Made by a program: the position numbers and the translations under genes. This document shows positions 10,840-22,890 of a stretch of 64,000 nucleotides of DNA, piece after piece. The stretch lies in contig NW_023501056.1 of the NCBI RefSeq assembly GCF_014066305.1, positions 584,501-648,500 on the forward strand, written 5' to 3'. This DNA comes from Letharia columbiana (lineage: Eukaryota > Ascomycota > Lecanoromycetes > Lecanorales > Parmeliaceae). Each line of letters starts with the position of its first letter. The stretch's first letter is position 1. The notes beneath the pieces are model-generated. The model searched no databases. It was not told where the DNA came from and saw nothing but the letters and a program-made list of their open reading frames with translations.

Positions 10840-11680
10840 ATGGAACGCCTTTGCTACTACCCGATTCCAGGCATCTCGTTCAAACTATACCACGTCCTCG
10901 ACCGCTTCCACGACTCTGCCACCCGCTGGTCCCCCACCACGGGCCTCGCAGCCGAAGACACTTCCACAACCCCCGACAACGAGAAAGACTTGGTTCAGAG
11001 CATCTTCGACTATTTCTGCAACAACCTCGATCGCCCAAACCCTACCCCTTACGTACCCGTCGTTCTCCGCCAACATGTGGACATCGAGGCTTTGAAGCAG
11101 CGCGTCGGCGAAGAGATCCTCGTGCTCGAGATCGATGTGGAGAAAATGATGCCAGGGGCACGGATTTATCCTGTCCGCGATATCGTTACGGGATTCAATC
11201 TTGAGTGGCCGGGCGGTGCGAGGGCGGAGTGGTTGAAGACGTATTTGATTCTGCATCGGGTGCCGAAGGAGGCTATTACCGTTTTCACGCCTGATGGATT
11301 GGTGGAGAAAGGTGAGCTCTGCTTGTTAATGAGGCTCGACGGTGGAGGCTAAGCGGTGTTTAGAACGGGAAGTCAGGTGTCAGAAAGATAAGGCGATTGA
11401 GGATAAGACTTTTGGCGCACTTCGAGCTCATCAGGCTGCAGAAGCTCAGGCTGCAGAAGCTCAGGCTGCAGAAGCTCAGGCTGCAGAAGCTCAGGCTGCA
11501 GAAGCTCAGGCTGCAGAAGCTCAGGCTGCAGAAGCTCAGGCTGCAGAAGCTCAGGCTGCAGAAGCTCAGGCTACAGGAGCTCAAGCTTTGAGCCCAGTTC
11601 AGGATGTTGGAAGTAGCGAACGGATCGAAGGAAAACGTCAGCCATTCTTCAGCCGCTTGTTCAAGGGAAGGAGGCGATGA
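10840..11680 (+). CDS. Unknown protein with a pentapeptide repeat tail
   Basis: Two exons: 10840-11311 and 11364-11680, with a 52-nt phase-1 intron (donor GTGAGC, acceptor TTTAG). The product is about 262 aa. Residues 1-157 form a globular part (MERLCYYPIPGISFKLYHVL; later AEWLKTYLILHRVPKEA) that I do not recognise. Exon 2 encodes a charged segment followed by nine DNA-identical AAEAQ repeats and one degenerate copy, probably one alanine/glutamate helix, and then a basic C-terminus (PFFSRLFKGRRR). There is no signal peptide or membrane segment. A relic with a similar YLIL-RVP-EA motif lies on the minus strand near 12.3 kb. Function unknown. The splice junction is convincing because it restores frame and lysine/glutamate-rich continuity. 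Confidence 0.65.
11435..11584 (+). repeat. Coding 15-bp minisatellite (AAEAQ)
   Basis: Nine perfect tandem copies of GCTGCAGAAGCTCAG occupy 11435-11569, followed by a degenerate tenth copy. The unit is a multiple of three and encodes Ala-Ala-Glu-Ala-Gln. All copies are identical at third positions, which implies recent expansion or homogenisation. The other plus-strand frame and the reverse strand also stay open across the array. Confidence 0.95.
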
Positions 11681-13286
11681 TTGTGCCACAGACTTCTAGT
11701 CGCCGCCGAACAAAGGGGAACTTGGGCACAAGGAGCTTGGGGAAATATCTACCCAAATATTTGTAGTCATAGCAATAACCAATTGCATGGGACTGTAATT
11801 TCATATCATGCCTCTACTCACGTTGTTGTTCCACCAGCATATTCTTACAGAAGTGTCCGACTTCTGCTGCAGACCTTGATTTTATATCTCTGGTCTACAA
11901 TGACGACACTCCGGGCTTCGCTGAAAGCAGCACATCCTTGAGAATAAGGGGCCAATGCCTTTGGGATTGAGTCCAGTCGCCTCTGCGAGCCGCAATTACA
12001 TTTGGGAAGCTTGTTCGGTCCAAAGGAGGCCACTTGAGACATAGAAGCGAGATCTCGTGGTAAGAGTCACTTCTTCAGCTCGCTGGGATCATTATGTTCA
12101 GCCGGGTCCTTTGAAGGCCTCGAAAATGGACACACAGGAAGTTCTAGCATGGGGACCTGCGGCATGGGAAGCTGAACCACAGAAGAGGAAGGCGCGAAGA
12201 ACCTGTTCATTATTGACCATACTATTAGCAATTCGGAGTACGTGACGATCACATCAATATACCTCTTTCACAATCCTCAAGCTCGTATATACGGGAAGCT
12301 TCTGCTGGCACACGCTTAAGGATTAGGTACTCGTGCTCCCAGTATGGCCTTTTGTTATATTTGGAAGCAGGTATTTCAAAGGCGACCAATATACGTAGCG
12401 AGTTAGACGGAGGGCCGTTCGTCCCATCGGAGCCCATGATAGTCATCGAAAATACTCTTCACCTGGATCCAGAGGTTTGACTGAGGACGAGATACTCTGG
12501 TCCCCCAGTCAATGGCCATCTGGTGAGCATTGGCCGAGATAAAAGGACTCTAAAACCACGGCATGGTATGGAGCGGGTACGACAGATGTTTACTGACAAT
12601 ACCTCTATGGTTGACCTGTCATCAACGGAAATGGCATGATTTTCGTAGATGTTGGGTTTTCTGTCGTGGCGATGCGTTACCGTGGGGGTCCATTGGAAAT
12701 TCGTAGTCTCCGTGTACTCGAAATACAATGGCGACTTGAATGTCTACCTCAGCATCGTGTCTATCGTTTGAATATCATGGGGCTGATAGGTCCACGTCAG
12801 TAAACCTTGCAGTTAAATGCTTCTGGTCCACATACAAGTGAAAATTGCATATATTTGAGAACGAGGTGTTCTTCAGTATTACCTCTGCTTCGTGACTTTG
12901 TGTCTTTGGGAGGGCACGAAGGTTCCATCTGACTCGGGGATGGCCCATCGGGTCATTGAGCTGTCCCGCTATCCCGCTGCTCGCAAGCGCACTGTTTCAA
13001 CAAAGTGTAGTTTTGGGGAGAAAGAAGAAAAAATGAGCAAAAGAATGCGGATAGTAACGGACACATAAAACTACATAGTATCCATTTACAGCCAGTATCA
13101 GAGAACAGAAGAGCTGGAAACACTGTTTTGAAAGGCGACGATGTTGGTGGTGGGCATTTTACTAATGTGGGAGGAGCACGTAGCCCAGACGCTAGAATTC
13201 CCAAGTAAGTGTCAGCCTTATGGCCTTGGCGCCGCCACCTTGCTGAAGCTTCATGCTCAGTCCCAATGATCTTATGAGCCTCTCCC
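11681..13286. other. Intergenic with possible gene relic
   Basis: No intact gene was found. A minus-strand relic lies at about 12249-12446 (listed separately). Around 12459-12728 a minus frame is open but unrecognised. The 3' part should include the VPS11 promoter. Confidence 0.4.
12249..12446 (-). pseudogene. Relic resembling the C-terminal part of the 10840 gene
   Basis: The minus frame contains WEHEYLILKRVPAEASRIYE, which resembles EWLKTYLILHRVPKEAITVF in the gene at 10840: YLIL, RVP and EA align at the same spacing. No start codon context or upstream homologous domain was found. I interpret it as a decayed paralogue fragment. The match is short and could be coincidence. Confidence 0.3.
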
Positions 13287-16200
13287 ATGGCTCTAACGTC
13301 GGTAAGAACATGTGCGCTGAGTGCTGAGTCCCCGGAATACTGATACCGGCTTGATAGTGGAAAATTTTCAATTTCTTCGACGTCTCGGAAGTCAAACCGC
13401 CGGACGACGGAGAAAGCTCCTCAATCTTCGATGTCAGTCAATATCCGACGTGCACAGTCTGCTTCGATGCTGACGTGGCAAGAGCAATGATCTTCACTGC
13501 ATCTGTTCCGGGTCCGACAATATCTTCGTCGGCAGCAACGATGGCCATGTCCGCATCCTCTCCCAGTCCTTCAAGATCGTACGGACGTTCAAGGCACACG
13601 ACAATGGTCCTATCACACAGATAAAACAGGTGGAAGGCACGGCGCTACTTGTCACTATCTCCGAGGATCTATCAAATGAGCCAGTACTCAAAGTCTGGGC
13701 TCTAGACAAGACAGAGAAGAAGACGGGTGCACCGAAGTGCTTGTCAAGTTTGGACATACATAATGGCAGGAAGCAATTTCCTGTGAGCGATGCATTGAGG
13801 AAACCGAGGTTATTGCAGCAATGGGACTGACGGGGACAGATCTCGGCCTTCGCAACACTCGAGAACCTGTCTCAGCTTGCAGTAGGGTTCGCAAATGGCG
13901 CGGTTACTGTCATAAGAGGCGATTTAATACATGACCGAGGCGCCAAGCAAAGAACTGTCTTTGAGTCCGAGGAGCCGATAACAGGAGTCGAGTTTCGAGA
14001 AGGTCCCAATACTACACTCTACCTCGCAACTACTGGGCGAATACTAACCCTGACGATAACGGGAAAGGGGCAAGGACAACCAGCAAAAGTTTTGGAGGAC
14101 ACAGGGTGCGGCGTTGGCTGTATGACATTTGATGATGCCAATGGGGACATCGTGGTAGTACGAGACGACGCAATACATTACTATGGGGTCAATGGGCGTG
14201 GTCCGTCGTTCGCCTACGAAGGACCTAAACAACTCGTCAGCATATTCGGCGACTATGTTGCCCTCGTTACTCCTCCAAAAGCATCCCCTCCCACCAAAAT
14301 GAGTACACTTCGTAGATTTGTCGGCAGCCAAAGAGATGATTTGTACAATACATCTACTTTTGCACTGCTGGACACGGATTTGAAATACATAGCTCATACG
14401 GAGACTCTCATATCCCAAGTCAAAGCCCTCTTCATTGAGTGGAATGATCTGTTCTTGTTGACCCTGGATGGCAAAGTAAGTGATTGTCAAAGAACCTGGG
14501 AATGTAAACGCTGATTTGGCAGCTCTTTCGGTATCACGAGAAGACTCTGCAGCAGAAGCTTGAGATTCTCTACCAGCGTGATCTCTATGTCCTTGCTATC
14601 AACTTCGCCCAGAAAGCTGGCGTCGACACTGCTCAACGCAACGTGATTCTCCGCAAGTACGGTGATTACCTGCATAAGAAGGGTGACTACGACACTGCTA
14701 TGCAACAATATTTGAAAGCAATTGACAACACCGAGCCTTCACAGGTGATACGCAAAGTACGCATATGTGTGCCTGCAGTTGAATCCTGTTAATTGAGTGC
14801 CGCAGTTCCTCGATTCCCAGCGGATCAATAATCTCATTGAGTATCTTGAGGAACTACATGATCATGACAAAGCCACTGTCGATCATACTACACTTCTCCT
14901 CAATTGCTATGCTAAACTGAAGGACACCGAAAAGCTTGAGACATTCATCAAGTCCGGGACGAATTTCGACCTAGAGACAGCGATTAGTATGTGCCGACAA
15001 GGAAGTTATTACGACCAAGCGGTCTTCCTCGCCAAGAAGAACAGCGAACATGAGCTAGTCATCGACATATTGATCGAGGACTCCAAGAAATACGAGGATG
15101 CTCTAGACTATATCTGGCGGCTTGCACCTGAGATGGCCTACCCAAATATGATGAAGTATGCCAGAATCTTGCTTGAGCATTGCGAGGAAGATGCTACTCA
15201 GATCTTCATCGATTACTACACGGGCCAATATCGACCGAGGGAGGACGTGCCAATACCCACGGTGCAGGAGCCCCAAGGTGGTGGAGCCTACAACGTCGCG
15301 AACCTGACCTCCTTTATTCCTTTACCATACCGCCAAGCAAGCGTTAATCCATCCCCTGGGACAGCCGGCAACCAGCAGTTGGCGGGCGCCGACGCAGCAG
15401 ATGCGGAAGCTGGTCAAGCTCCACCCGAGTATGACAAACCAAAGCCGCGAACAGCCTTTTCATCATTCGTTGATCATCCCGAAAATTTCATCACTTTCCT
15501 CGAGGCATGCTTGAAGCAAGAGAACCTCGACAAGAGCGACATGACCGACCTGTATACTGCACTATTTGAGATGTATCTGGAGACTGCTAATACCAAGAAA
15601 GGCGAGGAGAAGGAAACATGGGAGGCGAAAGCCAAAAAATTGATTGACGGCAAAGACGTGAGTGAGACCCTAATTGTTCTGCAGTCCGAGCTAATAGATC
15701 TTTAGATTCCTATAGACGCTTCGAATGTTCTATTGCTCTCACATCTCTCAAATTTCCGTGACGGTACGACCCTAGTCAGAGAGCAGCAAGGTCTTCGGTT
15801 CGACATTTTTCGGTCTTATACCTCTGCCAACGATACTGCTGGGGCGATCAAAGCATTGAGGAAATACGGCCCTGAAGAGCCCCAGCTATACCCAGCTGCC
15901 CTTGCGTACTTCACATCTGATCCTAAGATTCTGGAAGAAGCGGGCCATGAATTGGACCTTGTCTTGAAGAAGATTGACCAAGATGGCCTGATGGCACCAT
16001 TACAAGTAATACAAACATTGAGCACGAATGCTGTTGCAACAATGGGTATGGTCAAGAAATATCTCAGTGACACCATCGAGAGGGAGAGAAAAGAGATTTC
16101 AAATGTACGTCATGCACCATTGACTACAGCATAGGCTGCTAACAGAATCTAGAATCGTCGTCTCATCGAAAGCTACCGTACCGAGACCGAGTCTAAGCGA

Positions 16201-16530
16201 AAAGAGATGGACGATCTGGGCAATAAGCCTGCTGTCTTCCAGGCCACACGATGCGCCGCGTGTGGTAGGAGCCTGGATCTACCAACGGTGCACTTTCTAT
16301 GCAAGCACTCATTCCACCAAAGTTGCCTCAACGAGACAGATGGGGTGGAGGCGGAGTGTCCAAAATGTGCTGCGGCAAATAATAATATCCGTTCTTTCAG
16401 AAAAGCGCAGGAGGACTCGGCGGATAGGCACGATATGTTTCAAGACGCATTGCAGCGAAGTCGAGATAAATTTGGGACGATCAGCGAATTCTTCGGTAGA
16501 GGTGTCATGACGGCGCCAACTGCAGAATAG
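13287..16530 (+). CDS. vps11: Vps11, HOPS/CORVET tethering subunit
   Basis: Eight exons: 13287-13301, 13358-13432, 13483-13782, 13840-14475, 14523-14756, 14806-15657, 15706-16104 and 16153-16530. The product is about 962 aa, within the family range. The N-terminus WKIFNFFDVSEVK and CSGSDNIFVGSNDGHVRIL start the beta-propeller (about 1-340). The middle is a clathrin-heavy-chain-like alpha-solenoid (RDLYVLAINFAQ, YLEELHDHDKATVDHTTLLL). The C-terminus is a RING-H2 finger (CAAC, CKHSFHQSC, CPKC). Vps11 is a core of the HOPS and CORVET complexes that tether endosomal and vacuolar membranes. All seven introns are 47-57 nt and all are phase 0. The first exon codes for only five residues (MALTS), so the gene is easily truncated by automated calling. 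Confidence 0.95.
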
Positions 16531-16772
16531 AACGAGTGCACAAATATTTTGCGAACACTAGAATTTGGCTTCCAATCTCTGGCTGTAAGGTATTTTGAAT
16601 CAATAAAGGGACGACACGTGATTACGCGTATTTTGGCTCCGACGTGTCTTCGCGGCTAGCTCCCGCTTCGCTTCTGCCCTCAGCGTCCTCACATGCTCGC
16701 TGGATGTCACCGCGTATAATGCATCAAGGAAAGCATTGGCAGCTTCGCCTCAATTTTTAAGTATACTACGAC

Positions 16773-18972
16773 ATGACGAAGCGCAATGTGATCGAGGACT
16801 CGGACGACGAGGAGAACGCGGAAGCCACCCCGCCACACCCATCAGCAACCGGGCTCTCAGACATTACGTTGAGCACACTCGTCAGCCTCGACGGCTCTCC
16901 TTCGCACAAGATACAGGACCAATCTGCTGACCCAAGTACAAGCTCTACCGGTCTGTGCTCTTCTCTATGCCTACATGTTGCAATCGACTGCGGAAGCTGA
17001 CCCGTCCAAAGAGCTATTTAATCGTGAATCGCGCGCTGCACATAGAAGCCTCATCGAGCCTACTCCCAAAAGCACACTTCCTGCGACTAGGGCACATGAT
17101 GTTTCTTCACAGCAGACCCCTACCTCACCTACGACGTCGCGGCTGAAGACTAAAAGATCGAAGACGAGCGTGGAGAAGCCGAAAGCTAAAAGACCGTTGA
17201 AGACGTACGGGAGAAGTAGTCAAGATATGTTTGAGTTCTATGGCGGCAGCGATGGAGAGCTCGATTTGACGCCACGGATCGATCTGGGGCACAACGCTGG
17301 AAGGCGCGACAGGCATGGGAATTCAAAGATCGCCGAGACCGTGGGCAGTCAATCTGCTCAAGATGAGAAGGTTACGAGAAGGCCGATCACTTCGTCTGGC
17401 GGAGATACAGAAATGCTTAGTACTGAGCCCAAGCCGTACCAGAGCACTGAGCCAAAGCCGTACCAGAGCTCAATGACAGGCGATGTTCATGTCTCTCTGC
17501 AAAGCTCAATGCCCCCTCCGCCGTCTAAGATGACCTCGTTCGAGCAAACGCAGTGGTCGGAAACAAGCACGGTGCCTACGATCTCTAACCCAACGCCTCA
17601 AAACCCCACTATGAGCAATTCACTCCCTCCTGCAGGAGCAACGTGCTTTGAGACTCATTCAGACGACCAAATGCCAACTCCTACAAGATCTTTGCGCGGT
17701 GCCGTCGATGATGGACGTTCCCCAGGCTTTGTGCAGAGCGGCAACCTTCATCCAATGCGCTCAAAGGAAGAGATGAAAGCTACCGATCTACAACCTAGGG
17801 AGGAGCCAGCACCAAGCTCAAGTGCTTCTGACATTTCACCTAGCAAAACGATTACTGTTAAAAGAACAAGTCATACAAAAAATGTCTCACAAGAGTCGAG
17901 CTTGCATTTTGATGATGCGCATCTTCGGCCACAGCTCGAATCTGACACGTCGACAAGGGTCAATCCTGTTGTGCTATTGTCAGCGCCTCCGGACACTGGC
18001 GAAGGTCACGATGAGCTTTCACTCTCCATACCTGAGCAGCCCATCAAGAGCCCGACTAAATCAGCGAAAGGATCCAAAAGGAAGAGGACCAACGAAGAAG
18101 GCGCTGTCGACCAGCTTGGCTCCGACGACAATGCAATAGGCGTTCCGAAAGAGCAGTACAAGCCACGGCCCAGTAAGCGAAGGTCTGGAAATGGGGATGT
18201 GGAACTCGTCGTCCCAACCGATTTTTCGAAGAAGCCAGAAGCGACTGGAAAAGTCAAGCATAAGACTAAACGACATAAGACTACTGCTTTTCAGGAACTG
18301 CTACCTCAGGCAGAAGATGAGGACGAAGAAGTCAAATTGACACCTGATCCCAGGTTTGAGATTCCTGAGAAGAGAACGTCAAAGATCTCCACCGGAAGAG
18401 ATGAGGCAGACGTGGACAGGAAAGATGATGCAGAGGAGATCAGAGCCGAAGCCCAACCAGAGCCGAAGCCAGCGGCTAAAGCAACAGGCCAAAAGAAACG
18501 AGGCAGACCCAAGAAAGTCGTGACGAATCTCTCGGAAGAAGACATCGTGGACGAGGCAGAAGCCGATGATGATCAAGAAGACGTTGAAGCAGAGGAGCCT
18601 GTCGTTTCAGCAACGGCCAAGAAGTCCCGAAAAAGGACGCAGACTAAAGGGACATCGAAACCAATCATCGAAGAAGAGGAGCGCAACAATGACGGTACTC
18701 CTGTGGCTAGAGACGACTCTGAAGATCTGCCAGGCAATATTCTCAACGAGACTCATGGCAACATCATCGCCTCAGAGCTTGCTACGAAGCCATTGCCGGA
18801 AACGTCGCCAACGAAAGCCAACCCTCCACCGGAAACTCCTCGTAAATCTGCAACGCCTGCACCAAAGGGACCAGACAAGCACAGCCCGATCAGCAGCGGG
18901 AAAGTGGCGTACCGAGTTGGCCTGAGCAAGAGGGCGAGAATTGCGCCGTTGTTGAGGATTGTACGGAAGTGA
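16773..18972 (+). CDS. Disordered nuclear protein with AT-hook
   Basis: Two exons. Exon 1 starts at ATG 16773 and exon 2 is 16997-18972. Two donors give the same phase with the acceptor at 16996: GTCTGT at 16951 (46-nt intron, about 717 aa) or GTACAA at 16936 (61-nt intron, about 712 aa). The protein is low-complexity and charged. It contains an AT-hook-like KKRGRPKKVVT near residue 555, several basic KRKR/KKSRKR patches, acidic stretches, a short direct repeat TEPKPYQS, and a C-terminus YRVGLSKRARIAPLLRIVRK that looks conserved rather than disordered. DNA binding in the nucleus is the likely setting. I cannot name an orthologue; fungal kinetochore or chromatin proteins of this style exist. 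Confidence 0.75.
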
Positions 18973-19201
18973 ATGCAAGACCTGACTGATCAAGTCAGGC
19001 TGCAGGGTACATTGCTACGAGTATGAATATGAGGTAGTGGATACATGAGAGGCGTTTTGGAATCAAAACAGCTGTCAGGTTGGTGGAAAGCAAATTATAC
19101 CCTTGGGCAAAGATCGCTTTGATATTTAGGACCATTATAGCTGTTCAACATGCCAAGCTTCGCTGGTAGTTTTGCAACTTCTGAACTCACTGTGCTTCTA
19201 G

Positions 19202-19500
19202 GAGAATGTAGCAAAAGTTATGAATAGAAGGACGAGTGCGGTGGGAGAGGGGGGCTCTAGGACGAGAATTTCGAGAGGATTCTTGTCAAGTCCCGTGTCC
19301 CGCAAGATGCTGTAAATTTTATAGGCACGTTGCCAGAAAAAGGTGTCAATTCTGTTCGATAATTACACGTTCCATATACTTTGTTCATTACTCCCTGACA
19401 AGAAGAGCCAATTTTCCTGGTCGATACCCCCAACAATGTGGACGCTAAATCATCATTCGGCGAGAGAGCCGATTCAAAGAGAGATCAGCTTGACTGTGTC
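19202..19500. mobile_element. Partial copy of the dispersed TIR element
   Basis: It starts with GAGAATGTAGCAAAAGTTAT, matching the left terminus of the element at 24943. Internally, AAGAGCCAATTTTCCTGGTCG at about 19401 matches the internal segment of the 23171 and 24943 copies. The right terminal repeat was not found, so the copy is truncated or diverged. Confidence 0.5.
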
Positions 19501-20142
19501 GAGGTGGATAGGGGACCATGAACAATGATGCAGCGTAAATCTTCCCCCTCTCCGACTGATTCGGAGAGAAGAATATGAGAGAGATGAGAGAGACCACTTT
19601 GGCTGAACCAGGCTGGCTACCGTGTTTTATCCCTTTGCCACAGTCTATATTGGAAAGCTTGCGTCATGTCACGGCATATACTGTCGCTCGATGAAGGAGT
19701 CATGGCTTCACCGTTCATCAGTCGCATCACGAACCGCGCGCAAATAACAAGGAATATCCCAATGGATGCAGTCACAGGGGGTTAAATTCACTTTTGATAG
19801 GCCATTTCGCATGATGGGGCTGACAAGCCTGCAGCATTTTGAAGCGTATCGACCGAGAGAACTGGGCCTGATGCAATTGCATCGCTCAGCCTTTGACCAG
19901 AGGATCGTAAAGCGACCTTGGCCTAAGTCCCATCCTTTCGTCAAGTAAATGCACGTTGGATCCTCCACCCACGGCCACGTCGTTCGCCAAGTGTTGAATC
20001 CCTCCCACCTTCTATGCCTCTTGCGCCGATCTGAGCCCGTGACTCGAGCACAACTTTGTCTCAAAGCCTCACAGCTGCTTTAATCATCAACCCCAATAGC
20101 CAATCTAAGTCTGAGACTTGGATCCTCCGTCGAGATAGTAGT

Positions 20143-20167
20143 GTCCGGAAGTTCTCGCATTCCGGAC
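20143..20167. repeat. Short inverted repeat
   Basis: GTCCGGAA (20143-20150) and TTCCGGAC (20160-20167) are exact inverted copies around a 9-nt loop, with weaker pairing outside (GTAGT, ACTAC). It lies just 3' of the decayed NACHT-ankyrin gene and could be a terminator hairpin or chance. Confidence 0.35.
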
Positions 20168-20209
20168 TCTGATACTACTAGCCCAGCAAGCGAAAATGTA
20201 TGCACCCAC

Positions 20210-22755
20210 CTAGTTCTTCATGACTGCGTCCGCTTCTACACCATAGTCCTGAAATAGCTGCCGGATTAGCCTTCTGCTAGTCGCCGTTGCCTTCCCACTC
20301 GAGGTTTTTGGTTCCCGCTTCAAGGTCTGGAGACCTGCTCCATGCTCAAAGAGTAAGTGTACACCCGCGGTATTTTCAGCGTCTACTGCTAGCATCGGGG
20401 CTGATTTTGATTCATTGTCCAAGGCATTCACATCTGCACCATGCTCTAGCAGTAGTCGCACCAGCCGAGCGTGACCAACAGCGGCTGCTAGCAGAAGCGG
20501 CGGTTTTGACTCTCTGTCTAGGACGTTTACCTCTGCACCGAATGTCAGTAGCAAGTGCGCGAGTTGACGATGGCCCACATCCGCTGCTACCATCAAGCTT
20601 GTCTTGTGATCAGATGAGATCTTGGCTACGTCAGCGCCGCAAGAAAGGAGTATCTGACATAGTTGGGTGGATCCAGTCGACGCGCTATACATCAAAGGGG
20701 TCCATCCGGGTTTTCAATCGCCGACGTTGATTTCAGCACCCTTCTCGAGCAGATCATTCACTATTCTGCAACGACCGTGTCGAGCAGCAAGATGTAAAGG
20801 TGTTAACCCTTCTTCGTTGAATCCGGTCAGCTCTATGCCTTGATCAATGAAGAGCGAAGCGTGCTGAACAGCGCCCCTGCGGGCGGCTTCCTTCGTGCGG
20901 AACAGTAGTTCCCAGATAGTCACAAGCAGAGATGCTTATTCCCTGTCGTATCAATAAGTCTGCTCCATTAAGATCATGGCAGTCGAGTGTCTCAAAAAGC
21001 GCTGTACGACTGAGATCGTCGCGAGTTTCAACATTAGCACCAGAATTCAGCAATATGGCGACCATGTTGTTGTTCGAACACCTAATAGCCTGGCGCAGAG
21101 GGATTTGGTCGCTTGGTGACGAGTCTGGCTGGTCTGGATAAGAAGAGCACGCCTTGGCGTCCAACAGCATTCTACGAATCTTTTCGTGTCCCCCGTGGAT
21201 AGCAGAAACCATTGCCGATTCCCCGTGCTTCCTTGAATTTGCTAAATTGGCATCACCTTTGGGGAATTCTCGGATGTCATCCAGTTTTCCAGCCTCTGTA
21301 GCGTCACAAAACGCTTCTTGAAGTGCTAAGGGATCACCCTTGTCCCCACCCACAAATACTCTTTCAGTCCCGCTTGGAGGGTCGCAAGACCCTGACCGCT
21401 CTGGAAGGGATCCATTTACACTGTTCTCCTTTGAGAGCAGTGAGATGATGTTGGTGTTGTGGAGCGTAGTGTATCGGTGCCTTCTTGTCTTTGTCTTTTG
21501 GAGAAGGTGGAGCCCCGGCCTGTAGCAATATGCCAACAAGATCATCCCACCCAGCGCGTGCAGCTTCATACACTGCTCATGTTCAAAATCGTCATGACTG
21601 AACACCAGCTCCGGTTGACTTTTCATGAGTTCCCGAGCGATCGCAGAGAATCCATGATGTGCTGCTACTGGTAGCTTGGATACACTCCTAAACTATTTGC
21701 GTGCAGCGCAAAATCTTTCTCCCTGCTTTGAAGTAATACTTCCCGGGCTCACCAAGGGCTCGAATTAAGATTGCAAACTTGGAGTGAAGATTCAAGGTTC
21801 ATTCGATCGTTCAGCAACCCATTGAGATTCCCAACGAGTGTCTGTTTGCCCTCTTCGGCACCGGCGTCTTGAAGTAACATAGCCTCGCGAGCGTTTGGTG
21901 ACCCCAATGGCGAGAAGCGTAGTCTAGAAACGGGTACTCCTCAAGACGTCTGGTAAATGCATCCGCTTGACGACAACAGAGAAAGCTTCCAGAGAAAGAT
22001 AAGCCAGGGTGATGTTTGCCAGCATCAGTTTCTCTTTCCATGAGAACAGAACCTCCCAATGTGTTTGCATGTATTGTGCTATATCAAAATGAGCCAGCGT
22101 CACAGCTCTGATGACTGGATCGATCGCAACTAGAGCCATGCAGCATCCGATGATTGATGCCGGGTTCGGTATTTCATCCTCGCTGAGCTTCGAAAGACAT
22201 CTGTGAAGTCCAGGACGTGGGACATACCAATTGCGTGACTCATTGCTAGAGCCGTTATAGGTGCTGACTCTGTGATACGTGATTTAGAAGGGAGATGCAG
22301 TAGAACCTGTTTTGCATAAGCTGAGAATGCGAGGCCGGAAACTAGGAAGCCGTCTCTTACCAAGGAACGTTGACTTACATGCCATGAGCACGAGAGGTCA
22401 GAGTCTCGATGACTTCCAATCTAAACGCTCGATCGCTCAACATGTTGTCGACTGGCTCATTCCCTCTGAGGGCCCTGTCAAGAAAATTTCGGATATCATC
22501 CTCGACATTTTCATCTTTGATGGAGAATTGGAAGCAGCCATCACAAGCCTGGGACAAAACATCTTGATCAAATCTGCTTGTTACCAAGGATTTCTAGGAT
22601 GTCTTCTTAAGGCCAGTGAGGACCTCTATGAAGTCTTTCCGCCCATTCATATTGCATTCGTCCAACCCATCTGTTACAATCATGATCGGTTGATCTATCT
22701 CTCGTGATGTCTCTCTCAGTGCTTCGAGCATGTCATCCAGCTCCAGCCGAGCGTT
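20210..22755 (-). pseudogene. Decayed NACHT-ankyrin (NLR-like) gene
   Basis: Reading from 22755 downward, fragments follow the order of fungal STAND proteins. A NACHT Walker B motif (IMIVTDGLDEC, about 22650) is followed by VTSRFDQD, then by SIIGCCMALVAIDP and EEYPFLDYASRHWG typical of the post-NACHT region, and then by at least six ankyrin repeats (GLTPLHLAARHGRCRIVNDL, LLEHGADVNALD). The frame is broken repeatedly. In-frame stops lie at 22594-22596 (TAG) and 20714-20716 (TGA), with several frameshifts between 22375 and 21364. No Walker A was found and the 5' part is missing. Intact relatives act in nonself recognition and programmed cell death in fungi. This copy cannot make the full protein. 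Confidence 0.85.
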
Positions 22756-22890
22756 CGATTAACTCGGCTTTCGTCTGATAGTAGTAGGTTGATAGAATTC
22801 TCGATTAGAGAAACTCCCTCACTTCTATAATTAGACAGGCCAGATCGCGGATTATCTCCTTCGTAATCTGAGGCCACTTTGATAACTTAT

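Larger units (their letters stand above)
18973..20209. other. Intergenic with repeat remnants
   Basis: No gene was found. The stretch contains a partial copy of the dispersed TIR element (19202 to about 19500) and a short hairpin at 20143-20167. The rest is not recognisable. Confidence 0.45.

Noticed and set aside
11397..11591. Plus-strand LQKLR repeat frame
   Set aside because: Shadow of the same minisatellite in the +1 frame, without its own start context.
11360..11689. Minus-strand frame made of SFCSL repeats
   Set aside because: It is the antisense reading of the AAEAQ minisatellite; the plus strand has a spliced gene with a better structure.
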